Shown here: piece after piece, positions 1-7,612 of the stretch | How the letters are laid out: each line of letters opens with the position of its first letter | Numbering within the stretch: the stretch's first letter is position 1 | Assembly: GCA_963514535.1 (NCBI GenBank) | Contig: CAUPUB010000042.1 | Coordinates: 1-18,820, forward strand | DNA: 18,820 nucleotides | Origin: CAJPSE01 sp963514535 | GTDB lineage: Bacteria; Synergistota; Synergistia; Synergistales; Aminobacteriaceae | Reading direction: 5' to 3' | Notes under the pieces: model-generated | What the model saw: the letters and a program-made list of their open reading frames with translations, nothing else | The model's database searches: none | What the model was told of the DNA's origin: nothing | Made by a program: the position numbers and the translations under genes

Positions 1-154
1 CCTGCGGACCGGTTGCGCCGGTTGCTCCCTTCGGCCCTGTATCGCCCTTTGGGCCCTGGATGCCCTGCGGGCCTGCCGGGCCGGGGTCTCCTTTCGGTCC
101 CTGCGGACCGGTTGCGCCGGTTGCTCCCTTCGGCCCTGTATCGCCCTTTGGGCC
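1..154. repeat. 55-bp perfect direct repeat in collagen-like gene
   Basis: Bases 1-55 and 100-154 are identical. The offset is 99 bases, exactly 33 codons or 11 Gly-X-Y triplets, so loss or gain of a unit would keep the reading frame and only change rod length. The pattern may continue to the left of the window. Confidence 0.85.
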
Positions 155-460
155 TTGGGGGCCGGCCTCTCCGCGTGGCCCTTGGATGCCCGGCTCTCCC
201 TTCTCACCTTTTTCCCCAGGAGCCCCCTGTATTCCGGGAAGCCCCTGCGGACCCCTGGGACCGCGATCCCCCTTTTCTCCCCTGGGGCCCTGCGGGCCGA
301 CCGCCGTGGGATTCCTCCCGTATTCTCTGGGGCCCTCACCGTGATCCACCACGATGACGCCCTCATCCTCAATGAAGTACTTACGCCCTCTTTTCAGCAC
401 GGGAGGAAGAAGGCGCCTGGACTTCACATGACGCGAACTCAGAGGGGCATGGTCAGGCAT
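1..460 (-). CDS. Collagen-like phage tail fibre protein (partial, 3' end off window)
   Basis: This gene starts at an ATG (458-460) preceded by a GGTGAG ribosome site, overlaps the end of the upstream gene by 8 bases, and stays open to the left edge (153 codons seen). The first ~54 residues form a basic, non-repetitive head (MPDHAPLSSRHVKSRR...). After that come 33 uninterrupted Gly-X-Y triplets such as GPQ, GEK, GDT, GPK and GAT. Such repeats form collagen-like triple helices and are common as rod domains in trimeric phage fibres. It is the last visible gene of the tail-fibre locus, so a side-fibre or receptor-binding role is inferred. The C-terminal trimerisation or receptor domain lies outside the window. 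A 55-bp perfect DNA repeat lies within the triplets. The plus-strand Pro/Gly-rich ORFs here are mirror images of this repeat. Confidence 0.85.
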   Translation of the reverse strand, partial: MPDHAPLSSRHVKSRRLLPPVLKRGRKYFIEDEGVIVVDHGEGPREYGRNPTAVGPQGPRGEKGDRGPRGPQGLPGIQGAPGEKGEKGEPGIQGPRGEAGPQGPKGDTGPKGATGATGPQGPKGDPGPAGPQGIQGPKGDTGPKGATGATGPQ

Positions 461-878
461 TCCATCTCACCGCCTCGATCTCTTCCGCCGTTGTTGCAGA
501 CCTTGCTCGTTCCGCCAGAGCCGTTTCCTTGTCGAACCGAACCTGATTCCAATCCGCGAGCGCCTTGCCGATCTGGATTGCCACGTCGCCGGGAAGGTCT
601 ATCACGCCCCCAGCGGTCTTCCACTTCCGCTCGATGGTCTGTGGTCGTACACCACCGGCCATCGCCAGAGTGATTTCCTGGACATAGAACCCCAAGTCGG
701 CAGCGGCGTCTCGGGCCGTCCAGAAGAATACGTTCCCGATCCGCGTCTCTATCTCCGCCCGACCGGTCTCTATCTCCCGGATTCGGGCTTCCCTCAGCTC
801 GTCCAGTTTCAGTTCCTTCAGCGTTTCCAGGGCCATTCCCGTTTTCACTATCGGGGCCGGGCAGTTCATAGCTCCCAT
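453..878 (-). CDS. DUF4376-like small tail protein, possible fibre chaperone
   Basis: A 141-residue protein with ATG start 876-878 and a good GGAGGG site 6 bases upstream. The N-terminal half is charged and helical (LKELKLDELREARIREIE and following), the middle contains GNVFFWTARDAAADLG, and the end is again helical. The layout resembles DUF4376-type proteins found beside tail-fibre genes, where they are often thought of as assembly helpers; this assignment is from pattern memory, not a search. It sits between a large structural protein and the collagen-like fibre and overlaps the latter by 8 bases, which suggests translational coupling. No signal peptide or membrane segment is seen. Confidence 0.55.
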   Translation of the reverse strand: MGAMNCPAPIVKTGMALETLKELKLDELREARIREIETGRAEIETRIGNVFFWTARDAAADLGFYVQEITLAMAGGVRPQTIERKWKTAGGVIDLPGDVAIQIGKALADWNQVRFDKETALAERARSATTAEEIEAVRWNA

Positions 879-890
879 TCGTATCCCTCC

Positions 891-2348
891 TCACTCCGCA
901 AAAACAGCCACGAACTGCTGTAAGACCGGCGTCTCGGAGATCCAGTCGTAGGATGCCGTCAGAGTTGCCCCCAGCGGCGCAGCCACTGAAACGGACGTAT
1001 TGTCCGGGCGCAGGACCCAGTTCGTTGCGGGCAGATCGTTTCCATTCGCCAGGATCCGAATTGCCCCTTCCTTCACGTTCCGGGACAGAATGCATGTCTG
1101 CGTCTTGCCGGCGCCCGTGCCGATTCTTTCGTCGTCGATATGCCCCTCCGCCATCTTCATGTCCACGCGCACGGCTGCGACGGAACGATCCGCTTCGCTC
1201 TGCGGCAGCTCCAGTTTCCATTCCGTGCTGTCATAGTTCGGTGTCCTTCGCGTACCCTGGGGGGACATCTTTTGCCAGTTCTCCTCCGTCCACCCATAAA
1301 CGTAGTCCGCCGTCAGGACCGCACCGGAGGGCGCGGCGACCGTGATACGGGCCACCTCCGCGTTGAACTCGTATCCCGACATGATCCGCGCTCCGTCGGC
1401 GTAGAGCCTTATACTGTCATAGGCGACTCCCTCCGTATGCGCCAGCTGGTAGGTCTTCGTCTCGCCCGTTCCTGTCCCAATGGATTCGCCCTTCACGACG
1501 TTCGTCTTGGCTCGAATGGCGCAGTACGCCTCAAGCTCTGCCTGTTTCAGCGAGGCGTGCCGCACAGTCAAACGGCACTGCCGCAGGTCGACGTACCAAT
1601 CTCGCGTCACGGAGAACAGCGTCGCTGTTCCCGCGCCCGAAATCCCCTCGTTTCCGCCGCGGTATTGCATGGAAACGCTCCGTACCGAAGCGACGGAGAC
1701 GCCGATATCCTGTGCGGTCAGGACGGCTCGGAACTGAACAGCCTCCGCCTTGCTGCCGATGAAAGAGGTGAGTTCGCCCCATTCGGAGGAGACACCGCCC
1801 AAGAAAATTCTGGCCGACATTTGGACCCTGCCGCCGTGCTCCTCCAGTACCTGTGCTGTAAGCTTCAGGATACGACTGTCGGGTTCCAGCTCGTACAGGT
1901 CAGAAAGCACGGTCCGAGACGTTATGGGCTCCGGTGTTTTGCAGATCAGAGACATCCCGAAGGTCGGGAAAATGGAGTCCGGCCCTGGAGCAGAGAGTCC
2001 TACCGCAACACCGACCTGCTTGCCAACGAATGCGGGAATGTCGGCGATGTCGAGAAGCTCCTGGACGGTGTTCCCCTCAGAAAGAACGGACTCGGCGGAG
2101 ACGGACTGCTCCGAGAGCTCCCGAAATGTTCCTTCCGGCGTCAAGATGCCCCATTTGCCGTCCACGTGAAATGCGATGCGCCGCGCCGCCCCCACAGGCT
2201 CCGACCCCTTCACGTCAAACCCGTCGACGGAAAACATCCTTGTGCAGTCGAAACCAGACCCCGCCTTGGTCCGAAGGAGCCCCGTGACAGAAGAGTCCGC
2301 CAGGGACTGCGCGTATCGAATCGGTTCTATGCTGTTCAGCTGTGCCAT
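891..2348 (-). CDS. Phage tail-fibre-locus structural protein with two C-terminal repeats
   Basis: A 485-residue protein starting one base after the stop of the preceding glycine-rich adhesin gene. I do not recognise a named family. The last ~200 residues carry two diverged copies of a beta-rich module: one begins IGTGTGETKTYQLAHT and ends near TADYVYGW, the next begins IGTGAGKTQTCILSRN and ends near TASYDWIS. Modules of this shape (GTG-T...L...G...Y-W) are common in phage virion proteins. The N-terminal part is mixed alpha/beta without cysteine-rich or membrane features. The position between two adhesin-type genes suggests a fibre shaft or accessory tail protein; that is inference. Existence of the gene is secure, its role is not. 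Confidence 0.75.
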   Translation of the reverse strand: MAQLNSIEPIRYAQSLADSSVTGLLRTKAGSGFDCTRMFSVDGFDVKGSEPVGAARRIAFHVDGKWGILTPEGTFRELSEQSVSAESVLSEGNTVQELLDIADIPAFVGKQVGVAVGLSAPGPDSIFPTFGMSLICKTPEPITSRTVLSDLYELEPDSRILKLTAQVLEEHGGRVQMSARIFLGGVSSEWGELTSFIGSKAEAVQFRAVLTAQDIGVSVASVRSVSMQYRGGNEGISGAGTATLFSVTRDWYVDLRQCRLTVRHASLKQAELEAYCAIRAKTNVVKGESIGTGTGETKTYQLAHTEGVAYDSIRLYADGARIMSGYEFNAEVARITVAAPSGAVLTADYVYGWTEENWQKMSPQGTRRTPNYDSTEWKLELPQSEADRSVAAVRVDMKMAEGHIDDERIGTGAGKTQTCILSRNVKEGAIRILANGNDLPATNWVLRPDNTSVSVAAPLGATLTASYDWISETPVLQQFVAVFAE

Positions 2349-2349
2349 G

Positions 2350-4485
2350 TCAGATCATCTCCTCGTAGGCGATATAGCAAAAGCCGGTTCCAGCTCCTCC
2401 TCCGCCGGAACCGCCGCAAGAACTTTTATGATCGCCCGGCCACGCGGATCCGCCTTGGGCTTGGCCCTGCCCTCCGTTACCGCCGCTACCACCATAACCC
2501 GCTCCTCCGCTTGTTCCTCCGCTGCCGCCGAGTTTGATATGGCCCGCGTCAGCTGCTACTAAACCCCATGTCGACGCTCCGGCCCCACCCCCGACAGCAT
2601 TTCCTAACACACCGTCGGGAACAGGCGTCTGATTAACGGGATGGTTAGGTGCATTAAGCATTATCCCGCGCTTTCCCTTGTGGTCTGAGAAAACGCCTCC
2701 ACATGCGCCTCCATTGCCTCCAGGCGCTCCAGGCGCCATAGTTGCTGCCGCACTGCCTCCGCCTCCTCCGCCTCCTCCCCCTCCAGCGCCACCGGTGGAT
2801 ACAGACCGAGATGAGGCGTTGAGGGTTTTGCAGACCAGGAGAACATTGGGGGCGGAGAGCCCGTCGGCCCCCTTACCTGTGCCGCCGGGAGTTCCGCCGA
2901 AACCCTCAATATTTTGTCCATATCCCGGGCCTGCATGGTGAAGCAAAAAAGAATTTTCTCCGTCTCCTCCAACGCCGCGCGCACCGCCTCCTCCTCCGCC
3001 ACCGCTGCCGTGATGGGAACTATCGGCGGCCGTGAAGCTTTTTTGCGTCTGCCCTCCCTCACCGCCCCAGCCGGGTGCGCCGCCCTTGCCTGCCTTTTTC
3101 TGATCCTCAATATTTCCTCCCAGCAATCCGTTTCCCCCGAACCCGACCGTTCCCTTGCCATCGCCAGGATGAGCGGCGCCGATCCGGGAGTTTTCGGACG
3201 CGCGCAACGTTCCGCCGCAGGCGATGAACACATTGCCGGTCAGGATGAAGCGCTCGGCGATGTCGGTGTGGGTCAGGGCGTGCGAGTCCGTTCGTCTGGG
3301 CCCCGTCGCCTCCGTGATGATCTTCCCCTGAATCGTGCAGTCGCCGGTCGTTTTCAGGGCGACCAGGCCTCCCTTGACTCCGTCCCAGAGCAGGGGAACC
3401 AGAACGGCATCCGCTCCGACGGTCAGCGTCTTGTAGTTCGGGATCTTAACGAGCTGAACCCTGTAGTCCCGGACGGCTACGGCCGCAGAGAACTCTTCGT
3501 CGATCCCCCTGTCCAGGCTGATGGTATTGCCGTGGATACTGGAGATCCGCCGGACGGCATAGAATCCCAGGTCGCCCTCTGCCGCGCCCTTCTTTGCCGA
3601 GAGGTGGATCATTACCTCGTCGCCGCCGGAGAATTCGCCGTAGAGGCCCGGCGAGACGGAGCCGACCGCCAGGGTCGTCCCCGAGAAGGCCGTTACCTCC
3701 GCGTAGCTGTTGATCTGCACGTTGCCCGCAGTTGCGATGCTCGCGTCCCCGTAGGTCCCCGTACCGAAGCCTCCTACAGATGCGATGCTGAAGCGGCCCT
3801 GAAACGGCGCCGTCGGGATTGCGGGAGATGTCGTCCCCGCCGCGTGAGCGAAGCGGAACTCGTCGATCTCGCCGACGAATCCGCCCAGTCGCACCTCGGA
3901 TGCGTCCAGAGTCTTGCCCGGCGTCATAGCCTGGGAGAAGAGTTCGACGGAGTTCAGAAATACGCGGGCGGCGCCCTGGGAAAGACGTACGGTCACGTGG
4001 CTGAAAACGTTTGCCTGCAGCGCGGAGCCCGCCGTCCGGTCGATGCCGAATGTCTCGGAGAGGAGACGCAGCTTGTTCTCACCCGTCTTGGACAGGACAA
4101 ATACCTCTCCGGAGGAGTTGCGCAGCGCGAGGATGTTGCCGGCCGCGGCGCCCGCTGAACGGACAAACAGGTCCAGTTCGTACTCTCTGGCGCTGTTCAG
4201 CTTCCAGACCCCCGAGGTATTGCCGGTTCGGATATAGTCGTTTGCGCCTCCGAACTGGGGGCAACGCCAGCCGAATTCGGGGGCCCCCGGCACGCCGAGG
4301 GCCGGGGCCCCCGCACCAACAACCCGCCCCGCCCCGACGATGCCCCGGGAACCCACCCCGATCTCGCCCGGGGGCCCGCCACAGCCATTCGAGGCGGCAG
4401 CCGCCGCGACAGAGTTCGGATAAGGATAGTCAAAATGCAGCAGCGCCTTATATTGGACAGGGTATTTATGTCGTTTATATACCAT
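2350..4485 (-). CDS. LamG-like and polyglycine-rich tail adhesin
   Basis: A 711-residue protein with ATG 4483-4485 and a GGAGGC site 7 bases upstream. Segments in order: a short basic N-terminus; a Gly/Pro/Ala linker (about 35-75); a LamG/concanavalin-like region (about 75-220) with VWKLNSAREYELDLFVRSAG and GGFVGEIDEFRFAHA; a beta-rich middle (about 225-445); and a very glycine-rich tail (about 445-711) that includes a run of ten glycines near residue 571 and ends GTGFCYIAYEEMI. LamG domains bind sugars or surface ligands. Glycine-rich ends of this type resemble the polyglycine-II tips of T-even gp38 adhesins, where glycine tracts alternate with variable loops. The gene lies directly after the gpH-like fibre, so a receptor-binding role at the tail tip is likely. 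Assignment of the tip fold is inference. Confidence 0.8.
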   Translation of the reverse strand: MVYKRHKYPVQYKALLHFDYPYPNSVAAAAASNGCGGPPGEIGVGSRGIVGAGRVVGAGAPALGVPGAPEFGWRCPQFGGANDYIRTGNTSGVWKLNSAREYELDLFVRSAGAAAGNILALRNSSGEVFVLSKTGENKLRLLSETFGIDRTAGSALQANVFSHVTVRLSQGAARVFLNSVELFSQAMTPGKTLDASEVRLGGFVGEIDEFRFAHAAGTTSPAIPTAPFQGRFSIASVGGFGTGTYGDASIATAGNVQINSYAEVTAFSGTTLAVGSVSPGLYGEFSGGDEVMIHLSAKKGAAEGDLGFYAVRRISSIHGNTISLDRGIDEEFSAAVAVRDYRVQLVKIPNYKTLTVGADAVLVPLLWDGVKGGLVALKTTGDCTIQGKIITEATGPRRTDSHALTHTDIAERFILTGNVFIACGGTLRASENSRIGAAHPGDGKGTVGFGGNGLLGGNIEDQKKAGKGGAPGWGGEGGQTQKSFTAADSSHHGSGGGGGGGARGVGGDGENSFLLHHAGPGYGQNIEGFGGTPGGTGKGADGLSAPNVLLVCKTLNASSRSVSTGGAGGGGGGGGGGSAAATMAPGAPGGNGGACGGVFSDHKGKRGIMLNAPNHPVNQTPVPDGVLGNAVGGGAGASTWGLVAADAGHIKLGGSGGTSGGAGYGGSGGNGGQGQAQGGSAWPGDHKSSCGGSGGGGAGTGFCYIAYEEMI

Positions 4486-4489
4486 GCTC

Positions 4490-5692
4490 TCAGCCTCCTA
4501 TCGTGACCAGACCATCGGAAGTGAAGGTCGTCCCGATGCACTCGAATTTCCAGGACTGCCCGAAACTCATGTCCAGGGGCAACGTTATCGGGGTGTTGGC
4601 ATTCAGTCCCTTGAACGTCGTTTCCGCCGCCCAGACGAGGTTTTGGATTCCGCGAGGGCCATAGACCTTCCCGTCTCGGATCGTGGCACTCGAACGGACC
4701 AGGCGGCAGTCCTCCAGCCGATACGTATTCCGAACCGGGGCGGTCAGAAGCACGCGCTGGATACCATGCTCGACGTTCACGCTGCGGACCCATACGAGCT
4801 CGCTCGACACTCCATCCGTAAGTGTGTAGCACGAGAACGGGATGATTCCGTCGATGGGCATGCAATCGAGGCTGTCGTCTCCGGCCACCGTCACAATAAC
4901 CTTGCAGCGGAACAGGTCCACCTGGTCGGGGACCCGGAAGTCCTCGCAGATCCAGCGCTCATACTCCGGGTAGATGTTCGCGACTTCCAGCTCGAGGAGG
5001 ATCTGGGCGACAATGTCCTCGATGTACTCCACACGTCGGTTCATCGAGTCGATATCCGTCTCGCCCAAGATCACGCGCTTGACCTCGGCGATCCCCGCGG
5101 GCCGGAGTTTTTTGTCGTCGCCCTGGCGTCGTGTCCAGAACTCAAAAATGGGGGCGGCAACCCCGAAGAGCTCGTTGATGCGCATGTTCAGCTCCTCCTG
5201 TGTGGCGAAGACCATGCCGCTGCTGATGACGGCCGTGACCTCCTTTGCCCGGTCCACCACGGTCACGAGGGATATCAGGTACTGAACGGCATCCGGGCCG
5301 TTCTCGCCTGGCAGATAGTCCGCCTCGTTTCCGGCATTTCCGTATGCGTAGAGGACTTCCACTCCGGTGTCCGGGTCCTGCGCAAAGAGACCAAGCTCTC
5401 GGACGAAGAATCCCTGCTGGATCCCCTGATTGGTCATGACGGCCTGAATTGTTGCGGTACCGACATTTTGAGCTTCGCCGTTCTGGTTGTTGAAGGTGGG
5501 GACCGTGATGGAGTGGATGGGGAGATCTCGAACGAAGTGAACCGGCTCGGTCATTTCCTTCTTGTCCTGCCCCTCGGGAAGGAAGCCGTCGCCGACAGTC
5601 ACGCGGGAGAATCTCAGAAGCTTCCCCACCAACGCCTTGCTGAGAAGGGCCATTCCTCCTCGGGTAACCGTCAATCCTCCGAATTTCGCCAT
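4490..5692 (-). CDS. gpH-like phage tail fibre protein (DUF3751-type N-terminus)
   Basis: A 400-residue protein. I chose ATG 5690-5692, which has GAGGAGG 7 bases upstream, over an upstream in-frame start lying inside gpI. The N-terminus MAKFGGLTVTRGG...RVTVGDG and the segment FFVRELGLFAQDPDTGVEVLYAYGN are typical of the tail-fibre family whose N-terminus fixes the fibre to the baseplate (P2 gpH-type, DUF3751). The C-terminal half, with ELNMRINELFG and VEYIEDIVAQILLELEV, is unlike classical collar fibres and may be host-specific. The gene overlaps gpI by 22 bases and ends 5 bases before the adhesin gene, so the cluster reads baseplate, fibre base, adhesin. Function is known for the family; the receptor is unknown. 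Confidence 0.85.
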   Translation of the reverse strand: MAKFGGLTVTRGGMALLSKALVGKLLRFSRVTVGDGFLPEGQDKKEMTEPVHFVRDLPIHSITVPTFNNQNGEAQNVGTATIQAVMTNQGIQQGFFVRELGLFAQDPDTGVEVLYAYGNAGNEADYLPGENGPDAVQYLISLVTVVDRAKEVTAVISSGMVFATQEELNMRINELFGVAAPIFEFWTRRQGDDKKLRPAGIAEVKRVILGETDIDSMNRRVEYIEDIVAQILLELEVANIYPEYERWICEDFRVPDQVDLFRCKVIVTVAGDDSLDCMPIDGIIPFSCYTLTDGVSSELVWVRSVNVEHGIQRVLLTAPVRNTYRLEDCRLVRSSATIRDGKVYGPRGIQNLVWAAETTFKGLNANTPITLPLDMSFGQSWKFECIGTTFTSDGLVTIGG

Positions 5693-6111
5693 ATCAGCGC
5701 CTCCTCTATGTTGGCAAGCCGTTCTCCGTGCAATCTGAGCTCCTGCATGATTTCCTCCAATACCTTTTTGATTTGTTCCTCCAAGGAATCCCACTCCAAT
5801 CCAATGGTGACGAGCTTCATCTGCAGTACGCCCACGCCGCAGAACAGGGGCAGATCTGCCGTCTCCGGTCTGGGTAGTCCGACGAGCACATGTCCGCTGC
5901 GTCCGGTCGCGATCCCAGCCGTGAGGCGCGCTTCGCCAGCCTCCGGACGCTCCAGCCTCACCTCCTGCACTCCGCCCCGGAACGTCGCCGTGCCGTGGTA
6001 GAGTTCAAGTCTGAGGTTGCGGTGAATCTCGATCCCGTCCAGCCAGTCGCGCAGTGCCTGAGCGAACCAGATGGCCTTGCGCAACGCCTCCCAGTCCTCT
6101 ATCGTTCCCAT
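5671..6111 (-). CDS. C-terminal part of tail protein gpI, downstream of an in-frame amber codon
   Basis: This 146-codon frame is in the same frame as the gpI start upstream and continues it exactly past a TAG at 6163-6165. The 17 codons between that TAG and the ATG at 6109-6111 read YEYGGEPYGFRVTTEGR, which is the conserved continuation of gpI. The ATG has GAGG 5 bases upstream, so separate translation is conceivable. After the gpI core there is an extension with LEEQIKKVLEEIMQELRLHG, a probable coiled coil, suggesting contact with the trimeric fibre. It may be the 3' half of an inactivated gene, the product of readthrough, or an independently started subunit. Confidence 0.7.
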   Translation of the reverse strand: MGTIEDWEALRKAIWFAQALRDWLDGIEIHRNLRLELYHGTATFRGGVQEVRLERPEAGEARLTAGIATGRSGHVLVGLPRPETADLPLFCGVGVLQMKLVTIGLEWDSLEEQIKKVLEEIMQELRLHGERLANIEEALIWRNSED

Positions 6112-6162
6112 GCGCCCCTCGGTGGTGACCCTGAAGCCGTAGGGTTCACCGCCGTATTCATA

Positions 6163-6165
6163 CTA
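6163..6165 (-). other. In-frame amber codon inside gpI
   Basis: The codon TAG (CTA on the plus strand) follows ...TRVLP and precedes YEYGGEPYGFRV. In the gpI family a tryptophan usually stands here (P-x-x-W-(W)-E-Y-G-G-x-P-Y pattern), so a single G-to-A change of TGG would produce it. Other genes here (capsid, gpV, M15 peptidase, repressor) end in TAG as normal stops, so TAG is not reassigned as a sense codon. Confidence 0.85.
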
Positions 6166-6477
6166 GGGCAGGACCCTCGTTTCGCCGAACACGGCCGTAC
6201 AAATGCGGCGGATGGCCCCGAAGGTCCCCTCCAGGCGATGCCACTCGAATGCCCCGGCGATCAGGTTGCGCTTACTGGGCTCGGGCAGTTCCTCCCTCCA
6301 GAAATCCACGTGCAGCCCCCAGGCCAGAAAGGGAAGGAAGGCAGATGGGGCCTCTTGCGGGCGCCACAGCTTTTTGATGTACTCCGGCAGGATGTCGTCG
6401 CCGAATCGTGCCGCGAGGGATAGGGCACGCTCGGACGGGAGAGCGTTCGAGGGGAGAAGGTCCGGGTTATGGCTCAT
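6163..6477 (-). CDS. I: Tail protein I (P2 gpI family), N-terminal part ending at an amber codon
   Basis: A 104-residue reading frame from ATG 6475-6477, overlapping the end of gpJ by 11 bases. It has the gpI signature: LLPSNALPSERALSLAARFG near the start, then LPFLAWGLHVDFW and FEWHRLEGTFGAIRR. gpI is the baseplate protein that links gpJ to the tail fibre. P2 gpI is about 176 residues, so this frame lacks the conserved C-terminus, which is found in frame right after the TAG at 6163-6165. With the amber codon read as an amino acid the protein would be 268 residues. Either a nonsense mutation or recoding explains this; mutation is the simpler explanation. Confidence 0.85.
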   Translation of the reverse strand: MSHNPDLLPSNALPSERALSLAARFGDDILPEYIKKLWRPQEAPSAFLPFLAWGLHVDFWREELPEPSKRNLIAGAFEWHRLEGTFGAIRRICTAVFGETRVLP

Positions 6478-7612
6478 CGGCGACCCGGCTCCCTACCTCG
6501 ATCCTGGTGCAGTGCGCGGCCTGATGGCGCTCGATAAGGATATCCGCCTCGGGCTTGATCAGCTCGACCTTCTTGATACCGGAAACGTGTGCTGCGGCAA
6601 TCAGGGCACTTCGCGGAACATCGCAGCCGAGTCGGTGCAGTTCCTTAACCTTGCGTTCCAGTCTTTTCTTCGCTTCATCAAGTGGCGGCGACCCCGCCAC
6701 GCCGGGGTAGAGCTCCAGGACTGCCTGTATCTCGTAGGGGATGATCTCTGCACTGACGACCGTTACCAGATCCGTACCGGGGCGGACATCCTCGCCGGAA
6801 AGCCGCTCTTCCACGCGCCGGAGCATGATCGAGTCCGCGGAGCCGTCCCCTTCGGACGAGAGTACGGCGACGTTCACGCGCCCCCGTTCGGGGCTCCAAG
6901 CCTCCGTATCGCGAATGCGAACGTCGGCCGACTGAGCGTGGTAACGATACGCTCCGTAGGCTCCGGCGGTACTGTGCTGATGCAGCGACTCGCGGGCACG
7001 ATTCCGGAATGCCTCGTCGCTCTCCGGGGCGCTGCCGCCGCTGGATACCTCCGTCTGTTCGACCTTTACGACGAACGGAAGCGGGTTTATCGCCTCCCAG
7101 CTCTGGGCATACCTCAGGCCGTTCGCGTCCAGCCCGGCGGGGCGCACGATCTCAAAACGCGCTTCCCCGACCGTCTCCCCCTTGGGGATCGTCACGGCCC
7201 CCATCAACCGGGCCTCGACGGCTCCGTTCCTGGCGACGATGCGGTAATCCGCCGGGATCGTCACGTCCATGCCGAGGGGCGCCGCAAGGGTCAGCTTACC
7301 CGCAAAGGTGGCCAGGGCCCCAGAGAGGCGCTTCTCGGGATAGAACGCCGCCAGGTGGTCCAGGTCGCTGCCCTGAGCAAAGGCGATCAGGACGCCACGC
7401 GCGGCCTCGTTCACGCGCTGGCGTAGCAGCATTTCCCGATACGCCGCGACCTCCAGCACCTTGTTGGCGGGGTCGGATTCCAGCTCGTACCCCGTCCACT
7501 CCGGCAGGAGCTCGCGCAGCTTCGTTCTCATTTCCGTGAGAATTTTTTCATAATCCAGCTCCTCGATGAGCTGCGGGGCCGGGAGCTTCGAAAGGTCAAT
7601 GAGGTGTCTCAT
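6467..7612 (-). CDS. J: Baseplate assembly protein J (gpJ)
   Basis: A 381-residue protein of usual length for the family. The N-terminus contains the conserved stretch GYELESDPANKVLEVAAYRE followed by LLRQRVNEAARGVLIAFAQG and DLDHLAA, diagnostic of P2 gpJ/Mu gp47-type baseplate proteins. The middle contains ESDEAFRNRARESLHQHSTAG, typical of the second conserved block. gpJ forms the baseplate wedge with gpW and gpI around the central spike. The ATG at 7610-7612 overlaps the stop of gpW in an ATGA arrangement, so the two are translationally coupled. Confidence 0.95.
   Translation of the reverse strand: MRHLIDLSKLPAPQLIEELDYEKILTEMRTKLRELLPEWTGYELESDPANKVLEVAAYREMLLRQRVNEAARGVLIAFAQGSDLDHLAAFYPEKRLSGALATFAGKLTLAAPLGMDVTIPADYRIVARNGAVEARLMGAVTIPKGETVGEARFEIVRPAGLDANGLRYAQSWEAINPLPFVVKVEQTEVSSGGSAPESDEAFRNRARESLHQHSTAGAYGAYRYHAQSADVRIRDTEAWSPERGRVNVAVLSSEGDGSADSIMLRRVEERLSGEDVRPGTDLVTVVSAEIIPYEIQAVLELYPGVAGSPPLDEAKKRLERKVKELHRLGCDVPRSALIAAAHVSGIKKVELIKPEADILIERHQAAHCTRIEVGSRVADEP

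Noticed and set aside
1..154. CRISPR array
   Set aside because: The repeats lie in frame with Gly-X-Y coding and have no regular unique spacers.
60..344. Plus-strand Gly/Pro repeat protein
   Set aside because: It is the reverse of the collagen-like gene: Gly-X-Y codons on one strand give Pro/Gly-rich peptides on the other. The minus strand has the start, ribosome site and standard X-Y residues.
439..1221. 260-codon minus-strand frame rich in Arg/Gly/Asp
   Set aside because: It runs out of frame across two better supported genes (453-878 and the end of 891-2348).
1140..2537. 465-codon plus-strand open frame
   Set aside because: It is antisense to the 485-residue structural protein, which has a good start and fits the operon.
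2350..4485. Diversity-generating retroelement target in the adhesin
   Set aside because: No reverse transcriptase or template repeat is seen in the window.
4484..6001. 505-codon plus-strand open frame
   Set aside because: It is antisense to the gpH-like fibre and gpI genes. It has no good ribosome site and no recognisable domain.
6163..6165. TAG reassigned as a sense codon in this phage
   Set aside because: The capsid, gpV, M15 peptidase and repressor genes all end in TAG at places that fit their families, so a changed code is unlikely.
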